A DNA stretch of 64,000 bases from assembly GCF_900113085.1 (NCBI RefSeq), contig NZ_FOOC01000005.1, positions 148,209 to 212,208 of the forward strand, written 5' to 3'. Shown here in pieces: positions 18,853-28,467 of the stretch. The DNA is from Fontimonas thermophila. GTDB lineage: Bacteria > Pseudomonadota > Gammaproteobacteria > Nevskiales > Nevskiaceae. Under the pieces are notes generated by a model, which did not search any database, was not told where the DNA came from, and worked only from the letters and a program-made list of their open reading frames with translations. The position numbers and the translations under genes are program-made. Position 1 is the stretch's first letter, and every line of letters begins with the position of its first letter.

Positions 18853-19671
18853 TCAGCGCTGGATGTTCTTGCCGTAGAAGATTTCCATGATCTCGCGGTT
18901 GACGCGCTCGCGGATCTTTTTGGCCTCGCGTGGCGGCAGTTCGGAGGCGCCTTCGCCGAACAGGTAGGTATCCAGATCCATCTCCTTGAGCCGCATCTTC
19001 GTGTGGAAGATGAACTCTTGGTAGACGTTGACATCGATCATCTGGTACTTGTCCTTGATCTCGGCGGACAGAAAATCCTGGATCGACTCGATCGAATGAT
19101 CGATGAAGTGCTTCATGCCGCGCACGTTGCGGGTGAAGCCGCGCACACGGTAGTCCATGACCACGATGTCCGACTCAAAAGACTTGATCAGATAGTTCAG
19201 CGCCCGCAGCGGCGAGATCTTGCCGCAGGTCGAGACATCGATGTCCGCGCGGAACGTGGAAATGCCGGCATCCGGGTGCGTCTCCGGATAGGTGTGCACC
19301 GTGATATGCGACTTGTCCAGATGCGCAACCACCGATTCTTTTTTCTTGACGACGGGCTTGCTCGGAGTCGATAGCCCGTCGTGGTGGCCTTCGGAAATCA
19401 GCATCGTCACCGAGGCGCCCTGCGGATCGTAGTCCTGGCGGGCGACGTTGAGGATGTTGGCGCCGATGATGCGCGCGACCTCGGTGAGGATCGCGGTCAG
19501 GCGTTCGGCGTTGTAGGCCTCGTCGATGTACTCGATGTATTCCTGCTGATGCTGCTTGGTGCGCGCGTAGCAGATGTCGTAAATGTTGAACGACAGCGAC
19601 TTCGTCAGATTGTTGAAACCGAGCAGTTTCAGCTTGGGATTGTCGGTGCGTTTCGGCTTGGCCTTGGCCAA
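18853..19671 (-). CDS. speD: Adenosylmethionine decarboxylase proenzyme (SpeD)
   Basis: SpeD supplies decarboxylated SAM for spermidine synthesis. The protein is the E. coli-type proenzyme: [20 protein letters not shown], then the self-cleavage region [11 protein letters not shown], where the serine becomes the pyruvoyl group, and [16 protein letters not shown] chose a TTG start at 19671 (272 residues), seven bases after a GGAG site. A further TTG at 19698 lies in the tail of a hairpin and lacks a good ribosome site. Confidence 0.93.
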   Translation of the reverse strand: MAKAKPKRTDNPKLKLLGFNNLTKSLSFNIYDICYARTKQHQQEYIEYIDEAYNAERLTAILTEVARIIGANILNVARQDYDPQGASVTMLISEGHHDGLSTPSKPVVKKKESVVAHLDKSHITVHTYPETHPDAGISTFRADIDVSTCGKISPLRALNYLIKSFESDIVVMDYRVRGFTRNVRGMKHFIDHSIESIQDFLSAEIKDKYQMIDVNVYQEFIFHTKMRLKEMDLDTYLFGEGASELPPREAKKIRERVNREIMEIFYGKNIQR

Positions 19672-19698
19672 TTCAGTGCTCCGGGAGGAAGGGATCAA

Positions 19699-19717
19699 AC
19701 CCGCCGCACGGGCGGGT
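19699..19717 (-). terminator. Hairpin between the OsmC gene and speD
   Basis: Arms ACCCGCC and GGCGGGT enclose a five-base loop; reading leftward they are followed by a short TTTGAT. It may partly terminate OsmC transcripts or act in the speD leader. The T-run is short. Confidence 0.35.
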
Positions 19718-19791
19718 CCAGCCAGGGGTACGAATTTGGGGGCGAATTATGGGCCAAATCCGCGGCGTTTGCGCCCCGGGCAGACGACCGG

Positions 19792-20211
19792 TCAGGCAGC
19801 GCGGATTTCATAGTCATGGGTGATGGTCACCCCCGCGCGCCCGAGCATGATCGACGCCGAACAGTATTTCTCGGCCGACAGCTCGACGGCGCGGCGCACG
19901 TGGTGCTCGGCGAGATCGCGGCCAACGACGACGAAATGCAGGTGGATGGCCGTGAACACCTTGGGATCGGTATCGGCGCGCTGAGCCTTGAGCTCGACCC
20001 AGCAATCGCTGACCTGCTGACGGGCCTTGTTGAGGATCAGCGTGACATCCACCGCCGAGCAGGCCCCTACCCCCATCAGCAGCAGTTCCATCGGCCGCGG
20101 CCCGAGATTACGCCCGCCGATCTCTGGCGGGCCATCGACGACGATGGCATGGCCGCTACCGCTCTCGGCGACGAAACTGGCCTGCCCGATCCATTTGACG
20201 CGTGCTTCCAA
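19792..20211 (-). CDS. OsmC family protein
   Basis: A 139-residue OsmC-fold protein. One conserved cysteine lies in MGVGACSAVDVTLIL and the second in SAEKYCSAS. In E. coli the yhfA OsmC gene also lies divergent from crp, so this is probably the YhfA equivalent. It is upstream of speD on the same strand. Substrate unknown; the OsmC fold usually reduces organic hydroperoxides. Confidence 0.92.
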   Translation of the reverse strand: MEARVKWIGQASFVAESGSGHAIVVDGPPEIGGRNLGPRPMELLLMGVGACSAVDVTLILNKARQQVSDCWVELKAQRADTDPKVFTAIHLHFVVVGRDLAEHHVRRAVELSAEKYCSASIMLGRAGVTITHDYEIRAA

Positions 20212-20296
20212 GACACTCTCCGCAGGGACGTAAAGGGAGGATGTGCTATTTTCGGGGAAATTCGGCGGCTAACCAAACCGACAGGGACGGACGCGG

Positions 20297-20914
20297 ATGA
20301 AACCGGTCATCGAAGCTTTCTGCGCCATCGCGCACAAACGCAGCTTTGCTCCCCGGCACACGATCATCCACGCCGGCGATCCCCCGCAATCGCTCTATCT
20401 CATCCTCGAAGGCTCGGTGAGCATCCTGCTCGAGGACGAGGATGGCCGCGAGATCGTGCTCGCCTACCTCGGCGCCGGCGATTTTTTTGGCGAGGTGTGC
20501 CTGTTCCCGGACCAGAACGTGCGTACCGCCATCGTGCGCACGCGCACACCGACGCTGGTCGCGGAAGTGGGTTACCAGATGTTCCGGGACTTCGCGGCAC
20601 AGCATCCACAGATCATGTTCGAGATCGCCGGCCAGCTCGCCGCGCGGCTGCGCGACACGACCCGGCGCCTGGGTGATCTGGCGTTCCTCGACGTCGCCGG
20701 GCGCATGGCCCATATCCTCCTCGAGCTGGTCAAAAAGCCGGATGCACAGCCCCATCCGCGCGGCACGCTGATCCGCACCTCGCGGCAGGAGCTGGCGCGC
20801 TTGGTCGGCTGCTCGCGCGAAATGGCGGGGCGCGTACTCAAGAAACTCGAGGAGGACGGCATGGTGTCATCGATCGGCCGCAGCATCCTCGTCTTGGGCA
20901 TATCCAAGGGCTGA
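20297..20914 (+). CDS. crp: Crp/Vfr-type cyclic nucleotide-responsive transcription regulator
   Basis: A 205-residue CRP-family regulator. The N-terminal cyclic nucleotide pocket shows GDFFGEVCLFPDQNVRTAIV; the R-T pair replaces the R-S of E. coli Crp. The C-terminal HTH (RTSRQELARLVGCSREMAGRVLKKLEEDG) is close to E. coli Crp (recognition RE at the same place). It could bind cAMP, or c-di-GMP as does Clp of Xanthomonas; sequence alone does not decide. It converges on trpC. Confidence 0.93.
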   Translation: MKPVIEAFCAIAHKRSFAPRHTIIHAGDPPQSLYLILEGSVSILLEDEDGREIVLAYLGAGDFFGEVCLFPDQNVRTAIVRTRTPTLVAEVGYQMFRDFAAQHPQIMFEIAGQLAARLRDTTRRLGDLAFLDVAGRMAHILLELVKKPDAQPHPRGTLIRTSRQELARLVGCSREMAGRVLKKLEEDGMVSSIGRSILVLGISKG

Positions 20915-20925
20915 ACAAGGGCTGA
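20905..20925 (+). repeat. Short tandem duplication over the crp stop codon
   Basis: The 10-base unit CAAGGGCTGA occurs twice with one A between. The first copy contains the crp stop codon. It looks like a small slippage duplication. Confidence 0.6.
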
Positions 20926-20941
20926 TTGCCGGCTGCGTTGG

Positions 20942-21736
20942 TCACAGCAGGGCGCGCAGCGCCGCCCCCGGCCGGTCTTGGCGCATCAGCGATTCGCCGA
21001 TCAAAAAGCGGTGCACGCCGGCCTTACGCATGCGCTCGACATCCGCACGGCTGGCGATCCCGCTTTCGGTCACGACCGCAAGACCGGGCGGCAGATGCGG
21101 CAGCAAATCCAGCGTGGTCTCGAGCCGTGTCTCGAAAGTGCGCAGATTGCGGTTGTTGATGCCCAGCAGCCAGCCGCCGGCAAGATTCGCACCGAGCACG
21201 GCAGCGAGCTCGTCTGCGTCGTGGATCTCGACCAGCACGTCGAGCGCAAATGCGCGGGCGCAATCGTACAAATCCTTGAGCTGCGCGGCGGACAGAGCGG
21301 CGGCGATCAGCAGCACGCAGTCGGCACCGATCGCGCGCGCCTCGAGAATCTGTAGTTCGTCGATCAAAAAATCCTTGCGGATCACCGGCAGCCCGCAGGC
21401 CGCGCGCGCCTGGACCAAAAAGGCGTTATGCCCCTGGAAAAAAGTCTCGTCGGTGAGAACGGACAGACAGGCCGCACCAGCGCTGGCGTATTCGCGCGCC
21501 AGAAACAGCGGATCGAAGTCCGCGCGGATCAGCCCCTTGCTCGGGGAGGCCCGCTTGATCTCGGCAATCACACCCGGCGAACCGGCGGCTACCTTGGCAT
21601 CGAGCGCGGCGATGAAACCGCGCGGGGCATCGGCCGCACGCGCAAGATCTTCGAGCGTGGCGCGCGAATAGCGCTGGCCGAGCCGTGCAATCTCCTCGCA
21701 CTTGCGGGCAAGGATCCGATGGAGGATATCGCTCAT
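20942..21736 (-). CDS. trpC: Indole-3-glycerol phosphate synthase
   Basis: TrpC closes the indole ring in tryptophan synthesis. The 264-residue TIM barrel shows [38 protein letters not shown] and the phosphate-site end FLIGESLMR. The ATG at 21736 (MSDILHRI) overlaps the trpD stop by ATGA. It is not fused to TrpF. Last gene of the trpE-G-D-C operon; trpF, trpB and trpA are elsewhere. Confidence 0.97.
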   Translation of the reverse strand: MSDILHRILARKCEEIARLGQRYSRATLEDLARAADAPRGFIAALDAKVAAGSPGVIAEIKRASPSKGLIRADFDPLFLAREYASAGAACLSVLTDETFFQGHNAFLVQARAACGLPVIRKDFLIDELQILEARAIGADCVLLIAAALSAAQLKDLYDCARAFALDVLVEIHDADELAAVLGANLAGGWLLGINNRNLRTFETRLETTLDLLPHLPPGLAVVTESGIASRADVERMRKAGVHRFLIGESLMRQDRPGAALRALL

Positions 21737-22773
21737 CGGGTGCCTGCCTTGAGCCGCTGCGTCGTGGCAATGAAAGTATCGAGTTTGTCCCGCGCCGCAC
21801 CGCTGGCAAGCGCCGCACGCGCGCGGGCGACGCCTTCGCCGATGTCGGCGGCGATGCCGCAAACGTAAAGGGCAGCGCCGGCGTTGAGCGCAACGATGTC
21901 ACGCGCAATGCCATCGCGGTTGGCGAGCGCCTCCAGCACGCGGGCCTTCGATTCCGCGGCGTCGGCCACGCGCAGATTCTGCGCGCCGGCCATGCGCAAT
22001 CCGAAGTCTTCCGGGTGGATGTCGTACTCACGCAGCACGCCATCGCGCAGCTCGCCGACCATCGTCGCCGCGCCGAGGGTGATCTCGTCCATGCCGTCGC
22101 GACCCCAGACCACCATCGCGTTCTTCACTCCCAGGCGCTCGAGCACCCGGATCTGGATGCCGACCAGGTCCGGATGAAAGACGCCCATGAGGATGTTCGG
22201 CGCACCCGCCGGATTGGTGAGCGGCCCGAGGATGTTGAAGATGGTGCGCACGCCCATCTCGCGGCGCACCGGCGCCACCACCTTCATCGCCGGATGATGG
22301 TTGGGTGCGAACATGAAACCGATGCCGCAGGCCTCGATACAGGCGGCCACCTGCTCTGGAGCAAGATCGATGGCCGCACCGAGTGCCTCGAGCACATCGG
22401 CGCTGCCGGATTTGCTCGACACACCCCGGTTGCCGTGCTTGGCGATGCGCGCACCCGCGGCGGCGGCGACGAACATCGACGCCGTGGAGATGTTGAAACT
22501 GTGTGCACCATCGCCGCCGGTACCGACGATGTCGATGAAATGCGGATGCGGCGCGACCTCGACACGATGCGCCAGCTCACGCATCACCTGGGCCGCGGCC
22601 GCGATCTCGCCGACCGTCTCCTTCTTCACGCGCAGGCCGGTGAGTATCGCCGCCGTCATCACCGGCGACACCTCGCCGCGCATGATCTGGCGCATCAGTC
22701 CGATCATCTCGTCGTGAAAGATCTCGCGGTGCTCGATCGTGCGCTGCAGGGCCTCTTGCGGAGTGATCGCCAT
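21733..22773 (-). CDS. trpD: Anthranilate phosphoribosyltransferase
   Basis: TrpD joins PRPP to anthranilate. The 346-residue protein has the PRPP site [35 protein letters not shown] and [20 protein letters not shown] with [11 protein letters not shown]. It is a stand-alone enzyme, not fused with TrpG. Its ATG overlaps the trpG stop region and its stop overlaps trpC, indicating translational coupling. Confidence 0.97.
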   Translation of the reverse strand: MAITPQEALQRTIEHREIFHDEMIGLMRQIMRGEVSPVMTAAILTGLRVKKETVGEIAAAAQVMRELAHRVEVAPHPHFIDIVGTGGDGAHSFNISTASMFVAAAAGARIAKHGNRGVSSKSGSADVLEALGAAIDLAPEQVAACIEACGIGFMFAPNHHPAMKVVAPVRREMGVRTIFNILGPLTNPAGAPNILMGVFHPDLVGIQIRVLERLGVKNAMVVWGRDGMDEITLGAATMVGELRDGVLREYDIHPEDFGLRMAGAQNLRVADAAESKARVLEALANRDGIARDIVALNAGAALYVCGIAADIGEGVARARAALASGAARDKLDTFIATTQRLKAGTR

Positions 22774-23354
22774 CAGTAGCTCTCCAGGAAATTCTTGAGC
22801 AACGCATGACCATGCTCGGTGAGGATCGACTCGGGGTGGAACTGCACGCCCTCGATCGGCAGGCTGCGGTGCCGGATTCCCATGATTTCATCCATCGTAC
22901 CGTCGGCGAGCCGGGTCCATGCCGTCACTTCGAGGCAGTCCGGCAGCGTCTCTTTCTCGACGATCAGCGAGTGGTAACGCGTGGCCGTGTACGGCGACGG
23001 CAGGCCGCGGAACACACCGCAGCCGTTGTGATGCACGAGGCTGACCTTGCCGTGCATCACTTCGCGCGCACGCTTGACGACACCGCCGAAGGCCTGCCCG
23101 ATGGCCTGGTGTCCGAGACAGACCCCCAGGATCGGGAAGCGGCCCTGGAGACGCTCGATCAATTCGAGACAAATCCCCGCCTCGTTGGGCGTGCACGGCC
23201 CCGGCGACAGCACGATGTGCCGCGGCGCAAGGCGCGCCACTTCATCGACGCTGATGCAGTCGTTGCGGAACACACGCACCTCGACCCCCAGCTCGCCAAA
23301 GTACTGCACCAGGTTGTAGGTGAAGCTGTCGTAGTTATCGATCATCAGGAGCAT
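22773..23354 (-). CDS. trpG: Anthranilate synthase component II (glutamine amidotransferase)
   Basis: A 193-residue class I glutamine amidotransferase that supplies ammonia to TrpE. The triad is visible as cysteine in [15 protein letters not shown] and His/Glu in [22 protein letters not shown] forms the oxyanion region. The start at 23354 ([14 protein letters not shown]) has an AAGGGGG ribosome site inside the end of trpE; the trpE stop ends one base before it. It may also serve PabB for folate, as in bacteria with one amphibolic subunit. Confidence 0.96.
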   Translation of the reverse strand: MLLMIDNYDSFTYNLVQYFGELGVEVRVFRNDCISVDEVARLAPRHIVLSPGPCTPNEAGICLELIERLQGRFPILGVCLGHQAIGQAFGGVVKRAREVMHGKVSLVHHNGCGVFRGLPSPYTATRYHSLIVEKETLPDCLEVTAWTRLADGTMDEIMGIRHRSLPIEGVQFHPESILTEHGHALLKNFLESY

Positions 23355-23355
23355 C

Positions 23356-24837
23356 TCATGCCCCCTTGTGCATACCGGCATGGGCGCCCCCCCGATCGAT
23401 CGGGGATACCGCCTCGGCCTGCGCGGCGGCGCGCAGCATCGCCGCGGCCTTGTTCATCGTCTCTTCCCATTCGAGCTGCGGAACCGAATCGGCGACCACA
23501 CCGCAGCCAGCCTGCACATGGACCTGGCCATCCTTGATCACCGCGGTGCGGATGGCGATCGCGGTATCCATCGTGCCGTCCCAGCCAAGATATCCGATCG
23601 CTCCGCCATAAATGCCGCGCTTGACCGGTTCGAGTTCGTCGATGATCTCCATCGCCCGCACCTTGGGCGCGCCGGAGAGCGTGCCGGCCGGGAACGTCGC
23701 CGCCAGCGCATCGAGGGCATCGAGACCGGGTTTGAGCCGACCGCTGACGTTGGAGACGATGTGCATGACATGACTGTAGCGCTCGATGACCATTTTCTCG
23801 GTCACGCGCACGCTGCCGATCTCGGCGACGCGGCCGACGTCGTTGCGCCCCAGGTCGATCAGCATCAGATGCTCGGCGATCTCTTTCGGATCGGCGAGCA
23901 ACTCGCGCTCGAGTGCCTGGTCTTCCTCGATCGTCGCGCCGCGCCTGCGCGTGCCGGCGATCGGGCGCACGGTGACCTGGCCATCCTCGACACGCACGAG
24001 GATCTCCGGGGAGGAGCCGACGACGTGGTGATCGCCGAGATCCATGCAGTACAGATACGGCGAGGGATTGAGCCGGCGGATCGCGCGGTACAACTGCACC
24101 GGATCGGCGGCAAAGGGCGCGGTGAGCCGTTGCGAGGGCACGACCTGCATGCAGTCGCCGGCGGCGATGTACTGCTGGATCCGCAGCACCGCCTGCTTGA
24201 ACGGCTCCTCGCCAAAACAGGATTGGAACGGTATGGGATGCGCACCGCTGGATGGCGGTGCCCGCATCGCCCGCACTGGGGCGGCGAGCTCTGCCTCGAG
24301 CGCATCGAGACGCGCATGCGCGCGGGCGAGATCGGCGGCATCTTCCGGGTCGGCGTGTACGATCAGCGTCAGCGTGGCGCGCAGGCCATCGAAAACGACG
24401 AGCTCGTCGGCGAGCATCAGCAGGATGTCCGGCGTCCCCAGTGGGTCGGGTTTGGCCCGGCCTGCGAGCCGGGGTTCGAAATAGCGCACGCAGTCATAGC
24501 CGAAATACCCGACCAGCCCGCCGGAAAATCGCGGCAGCGCAGGCTCCGGCCGCACGCGGTAACGCGCGGCGTAGGCGCGAATCCAGCCGATCGGATCGGC
24601 ACTCTGTGCGCTTTCGATGACCACGCCGTCGCGGCTCAGCGTGATCGAGTGTCCGCGCACGCGCAGCACCTCGCGCGATGGCAGACCGATGAACGAGTAG
24701 CGCCCCCAGCGCTCACCTCCCTGGACCGACTCGAACAGAAAGCTGTACGGTCGATGGGCGAGCTTGAGATAAGCGCCCACCGGCGTGTCGAGATCGCCGG
24801 GCAGCTCGCGGGTCAGGGCAATGCGGTTGTAGGTCAT
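23356..24837 (-). CDS. trpE: Anthranilate synthase component I
   Basis: TrpE converts chorismate to anthranilate using ammonia from TrpG. The 493-residue protein carries [19 protein letters not shown] at the N-terminal regulatory region where tryptophan binds, and the catalytic [19 protein letters not shown] and [18 protein letters not shown]. It heads the trpE-G-D-C unit. The 108 bases upstream show no Trp-rich leader peptide. The phosphoglycolate phosphatase gene often found between rpe and trpE is absent. Confidence 0.97.
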   Translation of the reverse strand: MTYNRIALTRELPGDLDTPVGAYLKLAHRPYSFLFESVQGGERWGRYSFIGLPSREVLRVRGHSITLSRDGVVIESAQSADPIGWIRAYAARYRVRPEPALPRFSGGLVGYFGYDCVRYFEPRLAGRAKPDPLGTPDILLMLADELVVFDGLRATLTLIVHADPEDAADLARAHARLDALEAELAAPVRAMRAPPSSGAHPIPFQSCFGEEPFKQAVLRIQQYIAAGDCMQVVPSQRLTAPFAADPVQLYRAIRRLNPSPYLYCMDLGDHHVVGSSPEILVRVEDGQVTVRPIAGTRRRGATIEEDQALERELLADPKEIAEHLMLIDLGRNDVGRVAEIGSVRVTEKMVIERYSHVMHIVSNVSGRLKPGLDALDALAATFPAGTLSGAPKVRAMEIIDELEPVKRGIYGGAIGYLGWDGTMDTAIAIRTAVIKDGQVHVQAGCGVVADSVPQLEWEETMNKAAAMLRAAAQAEAVSPIDRGGAHAGMHKGA

Positions 24838-24945
24838 GATGCAAAAGGGGAATCGAAAAACCTGGGACGTGGCCGACGCGGCGCACCGCCGCTTGGGATG
24901 CGGTTCACCGCCATCGCCAATCGCACCGTTCCCACGTTCTGCCGA

Positions 24946-25623
24946 TCATGACGCTTTTGCGATCTCCGCACGCATCGCCGCGATTGTAGCGGCGTAATCC
25001 CGGGTGCCGAAAATGGCGCTGCCGGCAACAAAGGTATCCGCTCCGGCGGCCGCGATCGCACGGATGTTGTCGATTTTCACGCCGCCGTCGATCTCCAGCC
25101 GGATCGGACGACCGCTGGCATCGATCAACGCGCGCGCCTCGGCCAGCTTGTCCAGTGCCGACGGGATGAAACTCTGCCCGCCGAAACCGGGGTTGACCGA
25201 CATCAGCAGCACCATGTCGACCTTGTCGAGCACGTATTTGAGACAATCCAGCGGCGTGGCCGGGTTGAACACGAGCCCGGCCTTGCACCCGGCGTCGCGG
25301 ATCGCCTGCAGACTGCGATCGATGTGGCGCGTCGCCTCCGGATGAAAGGTGATGTAGCTGGCCCCGGCCCGGGCGAACGCCTGGGCCAGCGCATCGACCG
25401 GCTCGACCATCAAGTGCACGTCGATCGGCGCGGTGATGCCGTACCGGCGCAGCGCCTCGCACAGTGCCGGCCCAAAGGTCAGATTCGGCACGTAATGGTT
25501 GTCCATCACGTCGAAATGGATGAGGTCGGCCCCCGCCGCGAGCACGCGCTCGACATCCTCCCCGAGCCGGGCGAGGTCGGCGGACAGAATGCTGGGCGCG
25601 ATCAGGGGTGCGAGCTTGGCCAT
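24946..25623 (-). CDS. rpe: Ribulose-phosphate 3-epimerase
   Basis: Rpe interconverts ribulose 5-phosphate and xylulose 5-phosphate. The 225-residue TIM barrel has [14 protein letters not shown] with the catalytic aspartate nearby, [16 protein letters not shown] (metal histidine), [23 protein letters not shown] and EIDGGVK. Full length. It lies 108 bases upstream of trpE and could share its transcript. It diverges from purC. Confidence 0.97.
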   Translation of the reverse strand: MAKLAPLIAPSILSADLARLGEDVERVLAAGADLIHFDVMDNHYVPNLTFGPALCEALRRYGITAPIDVHLMVEPVDALAQAFARAGASYITFHPEATRHIDRSLQAIRDAGCKAGLVFNPATPLDCLKYVLDKVDMVLLMSVNPGFGGQSFIPSALDKLAEARALIDASGRPIRLEIDGGVKIDNIRAIAAAGADTFVAGSAIFGTRDYAATIAAMRAEIAKAS

Positions 25624-25761
25624 GCCGTATCCGGATGAAGACGGCGCGCATTATCCACCAGAAGCGCCGCCCGCCGCAGCCACGATCAGGGCGCAGGTGC
25701 CGGGCTTTACCCCTCTTGCGCCCTTCTCCACAATGCGCGCCTGCTCTACACCGGGCCGATC

Positions 25762-26646
25762 ATGGACGCTCTCTACGAATCGACGATCACCAGTGTGCCG
25801 CGCCTGCACCGCGGCAAGGTGCGCGACATCTATGCGCTGGGCGATGCGCACCTGCTGATCGTGACGAGCGACCGGCTGTCCGCCTTCGACGTCATCCTGC
25901 CGCAGCCGATCCCCGGCAAGGGCGCGGTGCTCACGGCGCTCACCGATTTCTGGATGGCGCGCTTTGTGCACATCCTGCCCAATCATCTGGCGCCCGAGGT
26001 GGATGTCTCCCGATACCTGAGCGCCGCCGAACGCCGCCAGATCGAAGGGCGGTTCGTCGTGGCCCGCAAGCTGCGCGCGCTGCCGGTCGAGGCCGTCGTC
26101 CGCGGCTATCTGATCGGCAGCGGCTGGAAGGACTATCAGAGAACCGGGGCCGTCTGCGGCATCAGCCTGCCACCCGGCCTGCAGCTCGCCGACCGTTTGC
26201 CAGAGCCCATTTTCACACCCGCGGACAAAGCGCCCGTCGGTCAGCACGACGAAAACATCAGCTTTGCCGAGGTCGAGCGCCGCATCGGGGCAGCGCTCGC
26301 CGCGCAGGTCCGCGATGCAGCCCTGCGCATCTACCGGGAAGCCGCCGAATATGCGCTGACACGCGGCATCATCATCGCCGACACCAAGTTCGAGTTCGGG
26401 ATCGACGAGCACGGCCGCCTGCATCTGATCGACGAGGTGCTGACCCCGGATTCGTCGCGCTTCTGGAGCGCCCAGACCTACCGCAGCGGCATCAGTCCGC
26501 CGAGCTTCGACAAGCAGTTCGTGCGCGACTACCTGGAAACCCTGGACTGGAACAAGCAGGCGCCCGGTCCCGAGCTGCCGGCGGACATCATCGCCCGCAC
26601 CGCCGAAAAGTATCGCGAAGCGCAACGCCTGCTGACCGGATGCTGA
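25762..26646 (+). CDS. purC: Phosphoribosylaminoimidazole-succinocarboxamide synthase
   Basis: PurC couples CAIR and aspartate to make SAICAR in purine synthesis. The 294 residues match the longer (yeast-like) PurC form. Motifs are [14 protein letters not shown] (ATP site), [28 protein letters not shown] and [11 protein letters not shown] with [14 protein letters not shown]. Followed after seven bases by a marC gene. Confidence 0.97.
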   Translation: MDALYESTITSVPRLHRGKVRDIYALGDAHLLIVTSDRLSAFDVILPQPIPGKGAVLTALTDFWMARFVHILPNHLAPEVDVSRYLSAAERRQIEGRFVVARKLRALPVEAVVRGYLIGSGWKDYQRTGAVCGISLPPGLQLADRLPEPIFTPADKAPVGQHDENISFAEVERRIGAALAAQVRDAALRIYREAAEYALTRGIIIADTKFEFGIDEHGRLHLIDEVLTPDSSRFWSAQTYRSGISPPSFDKQFVRDYLETLDWNKQAPGPELPADIIARTAEKYREAQRLLTGC

Positions 26647-26653
26647 GCCCGCG

Positions 26654-27244
26654 ATGAGCTTCGTATCCGCCGCGGTCTTGCTGTTCTTAGTGATGGATCC
26701 GCTGGGCAACGTGCCGCTGTTCCTGGCGGCGCTGCGCCATGTGCCCGTGGCCCGGCAGCGCTCGGTGATCCTGCGTGAGATGCTGATCGCGCTCGCCACG
26801 CTGCTGCTGTTTCTGTTTCTCGGTGGTCAGATGCTGCGCCTGCTCGGCCTGTCAGAACCGGCCCTGTCAGCGGCGGGCGGCATCATCCTGTTGATCATCG
26901 CCCTGCGCATGGTGTTCCCCACGAAGGACCCTGGCCACGAACTGGGCGACGGCGAACCTTTCATCGTGCCACTGGCCATACCCTATATCGCTGGGCCGTC
27001 GGCACTGGCCACCGTGCTCCTGCTGATGAGCCGAGAACCCGGGCGCTGGGTCGAGTGGGTCGGCGCCTTGCTGCTCGCCTGGGGACTGTGCCTGCCGATC
27101 ATGCTCGCGAGTACCGCCCTGCGCCGCTGGCTCGGTGAACGCGGCCTCACCGCGGTGGAACGGCTGATGGGCCTGATTCTGGTCACCCTCGCCGTCGAGA
27201 TGCTGATGACGGGAATCTCGCAGTGGTGGGCCGTGCACCGATAG
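26654..27244 (+). CDS. MarC family integral membrane protein (YhgN/YchE-like)
   Basis: A 196-residue inner-membrane protein with six predicted segments, beginning MSFVSAAVLLFLVMDPLGNV, the MarC/SNARE-like start. PLAIPYIAGPSALATVLLL matches the second conserved block. The family has no confirmed transport substrate; the name derives from the mar locus although MarC does not confer multidrug resistance. It is seven bases after purC and probably on the same transcript. Confidence 0.92.
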   Translation: MSFVSAAVLLFLVMDPLGNVPLFLAALRHVPVARQRSVILREMLIALATLLLFLFLGGQMLRLLGLSEPALSAAGGIILLIIALRMVFPTKDPGHELGDGEPFIVPLAIPYIAGPSALATVLLLMSREPGRWVEWVGALLLAWGLCLPIMLASTALRRWLGERGLTAVERLMGLILVTLAVEMLMTGISQWWAVHR

Positions 27245-27332
27245 ACCCAGCACACGGCAGGCATTGGTATGCTCGGACAGTGGCCACGGCACACTCGTGG
27301 GCCACGACACACGCCGGCTGGGAGAATCCGCT

Positions 27333-27686
27333 ATGCAGATCAAGATCGAAATCGATGTCCGCCCCGACGAGCTGCGCCGCTTCCTCGGCCTGCCCGACGT
27401 CGCCGGACTGCAGGACGACGTGATCGCTTTCCTGCGCAGCAAAATCGGGGCCGCCAGCGAGTTCGATGCAGCCGGTTTCGTCAAACACAATCTCGAATCC
27501 CTGCGCAAGAATCCGGCCTGGCAGAAACTGGTCGCGCGGATCAAACTCGCCGAGACCGTGGACGAAATCGCCGCCGCGGCCGCACAGGCCGCCGCCGGCG
27601 CCGAGCAACCGGCAACACCCCGCACCGGATCATCCACACGGCGGCGCAAACGCATGCGCAGCGGTACACAAGCGCCGTCGCGGTAA
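27333..27686 (+). CDS. DUF6489-like small protein
   Basis: A 117-residue soluble protein. It begins MQIKIEIDVRPDELRRFLGLPDVAGLQDDV and ends in a basic tail (STRRRKRMRSGTQ). The N-terminal 90 residues are consistent with the DUF6489 family, often found in PHA-producing gammaproteobacteria near phasins; I base this on recall of the family pattern, not a search. The start at 27333 has a GGAGA ribosome site. The neighbouring gene, across a terminator, encodes a phasin. Confidence 0.75.
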   Translation: MQIKIEIDVRPDELRRFLGLPDVAGLQDDVIAFLRSKIGAASEFDAAGFVKHNLESLRKNPAWQKLVARIKLAETVDEIAAAAAQAAAGAEQPATPRTGSSTRRRKRMRSGTQAPSR

Positions 27687-27748
27687 GATCGGGCGGCGCG
27701 GCTCCAACCCCCGTCAGAGCAGCCTGCCGGGATTCAGGCCGCTCGACG

Positions 27749-27776
27749 AAAAAGGGCCGGGAGTTTCTCCCGGCCC
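27749..27776 (-). terminator. Intrinsic terminator of the phasin gene
   Basis: Ten-base arms GGGCCGGGAG and CTCCCGGCCC with a three-base loop; reading leftward the stem is followed directly by TTTTTCGTC. It lies 44 bases after the phasin stop. Confidence 0.88.
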
Positions 27777-27820
27777 TGAACCATCGGAGGCCTTACCTGG
27801 CAGGCCTTGGGCAGACGACT

Positions 27821-28300
27821 TCAGGCCGCCGCTGCAGGCGTCGTCTTGCGCGCCTTGCCCGTTGACTTGCGGGCAGCAGTCTTCTTGGTCGCCTTTGCCG
27901 CCGCCTTCTTCTCGGCCGACGTGCCGCTGAGCTTGGCGCTGATCGTCTGATAGCCCTCCTTCAGCGTCTTGGCGAGCTGGTCGCCCGTCTTGGTGACGGT
28001 CGCCACGCTCTCGTTGTAGGCGTTGAGCACCGTGGCCTTGCCTTCCGGCAGATAGGCGGCCGGGTTCGCCGCCACCGCCTTGAGACCGTCGGCCTTGGCT
28101 TTCTCGAAGCTCGCCTGGGCCAGTTCGATCAGCTCCTTGCCCGCGGCGACATTGGTCTGCACCAGCGTCTGCACGCCATCGACGACGATGGCATTGGCGG
28201 CCTTGAGGGTTTCAAAGCCGGCTTCGAGCACTTCCTGACCACGGGTTACGACCACGTCGGTGCGGGCCTTGACATCGTTCACGAGGGTTTCCACGTTCAT
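27821..28300 (-). CDS. Phasin family protein with a basic C-terminal tail
   Basis: Phasins coat polyhydroxyalkanoate granules. The 159-residue protein has an amphipathic helical phasin domain (about residues 5-125, e.g. VLEAGFETLKAANAIVVDGVQ) and a Lys/Ala-rich tail from 127 on (KKAAAKATKKTAARKS) like PhaF or histone H1, which could bind nucleic acid. The start at 28300 has an AGGAG site. A consensus-like promoter with an overlapping palindrome lies upstream, and a clear terminator downstream, so it is monocistronic. No phaC or phaR gene is in the window. Confidence 0.92.
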   Translation of the reverse strand: MNVETLVNDVKARTDVVVTRGQEVLEAGFETLKAANAIVVDGVQTLVQTNVAAGKELIELAQASFEKAKADGLKAVAANPAAYLPEGKATVLNAYNESVATVTKTGDQLAKTLKEGYQTISAKLSGTSAEKKAAAKATKKTAARKSTGKARKTTPAAAA

Positions 28301-28348
28301 CACACTATCTCCTGGATGGCAACAGCGAAGGGATCGGGGATCGGCACA

Positions 28349-28365
28349 ATGTTGCAATGCAACAT
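28349..28365. promoter_or_regulatory. Palindromic operator candidate at the phasin transcription start
   Basis: Seven-base arms ATGTTGC and GCAACAT surround AAT; another half-site TTGTTGC follows at 28366-28372. It covers the region from about +6 to +22 of the predicted phasin transcript. TGC/GCA and TTGCA-like sites are bound by PhaR repressors at phasin promoters in other bacteria. That PhaR binds here is inference. Confidence 0.6.
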
Positions 28366-28377
28366 TTGTTGCGGTGC

Positions 28378-28406
28378 ATCATAGGGACGGCCAGCCGGCT
28401 TGTCAA
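28378..28406 (-). promoter_or_regulatory. Sigma-70 promoter of the phasin gene
   Basis: Reading leftward: TTGACA (perfect -35, 28401-28406), a 17-base spacer, and TATGAT (5 of 6, 28378-28383). Predicted start of transcription near 28371, about 70 bases before the phasin ATG. Confidence 0.8.
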
Positions 28407-28467
28407 CAGACGGTCGGCGCCGGGCGACGAACGGCAGATCGGATCCGCGATCCAGTATCCTGCGGCG

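Noticed and set aside
24838..24945. trp leader peptide and attenuator
   Set aside because: No short frame with tandem Trp codons followed by a terminator hairpin.
23368..24951. 527-codon open frame opposite trpE
   Set aside because: Fully antisense to a strongly conserved trpE, with composition typical of the shadow frame in GC-rich DNA.
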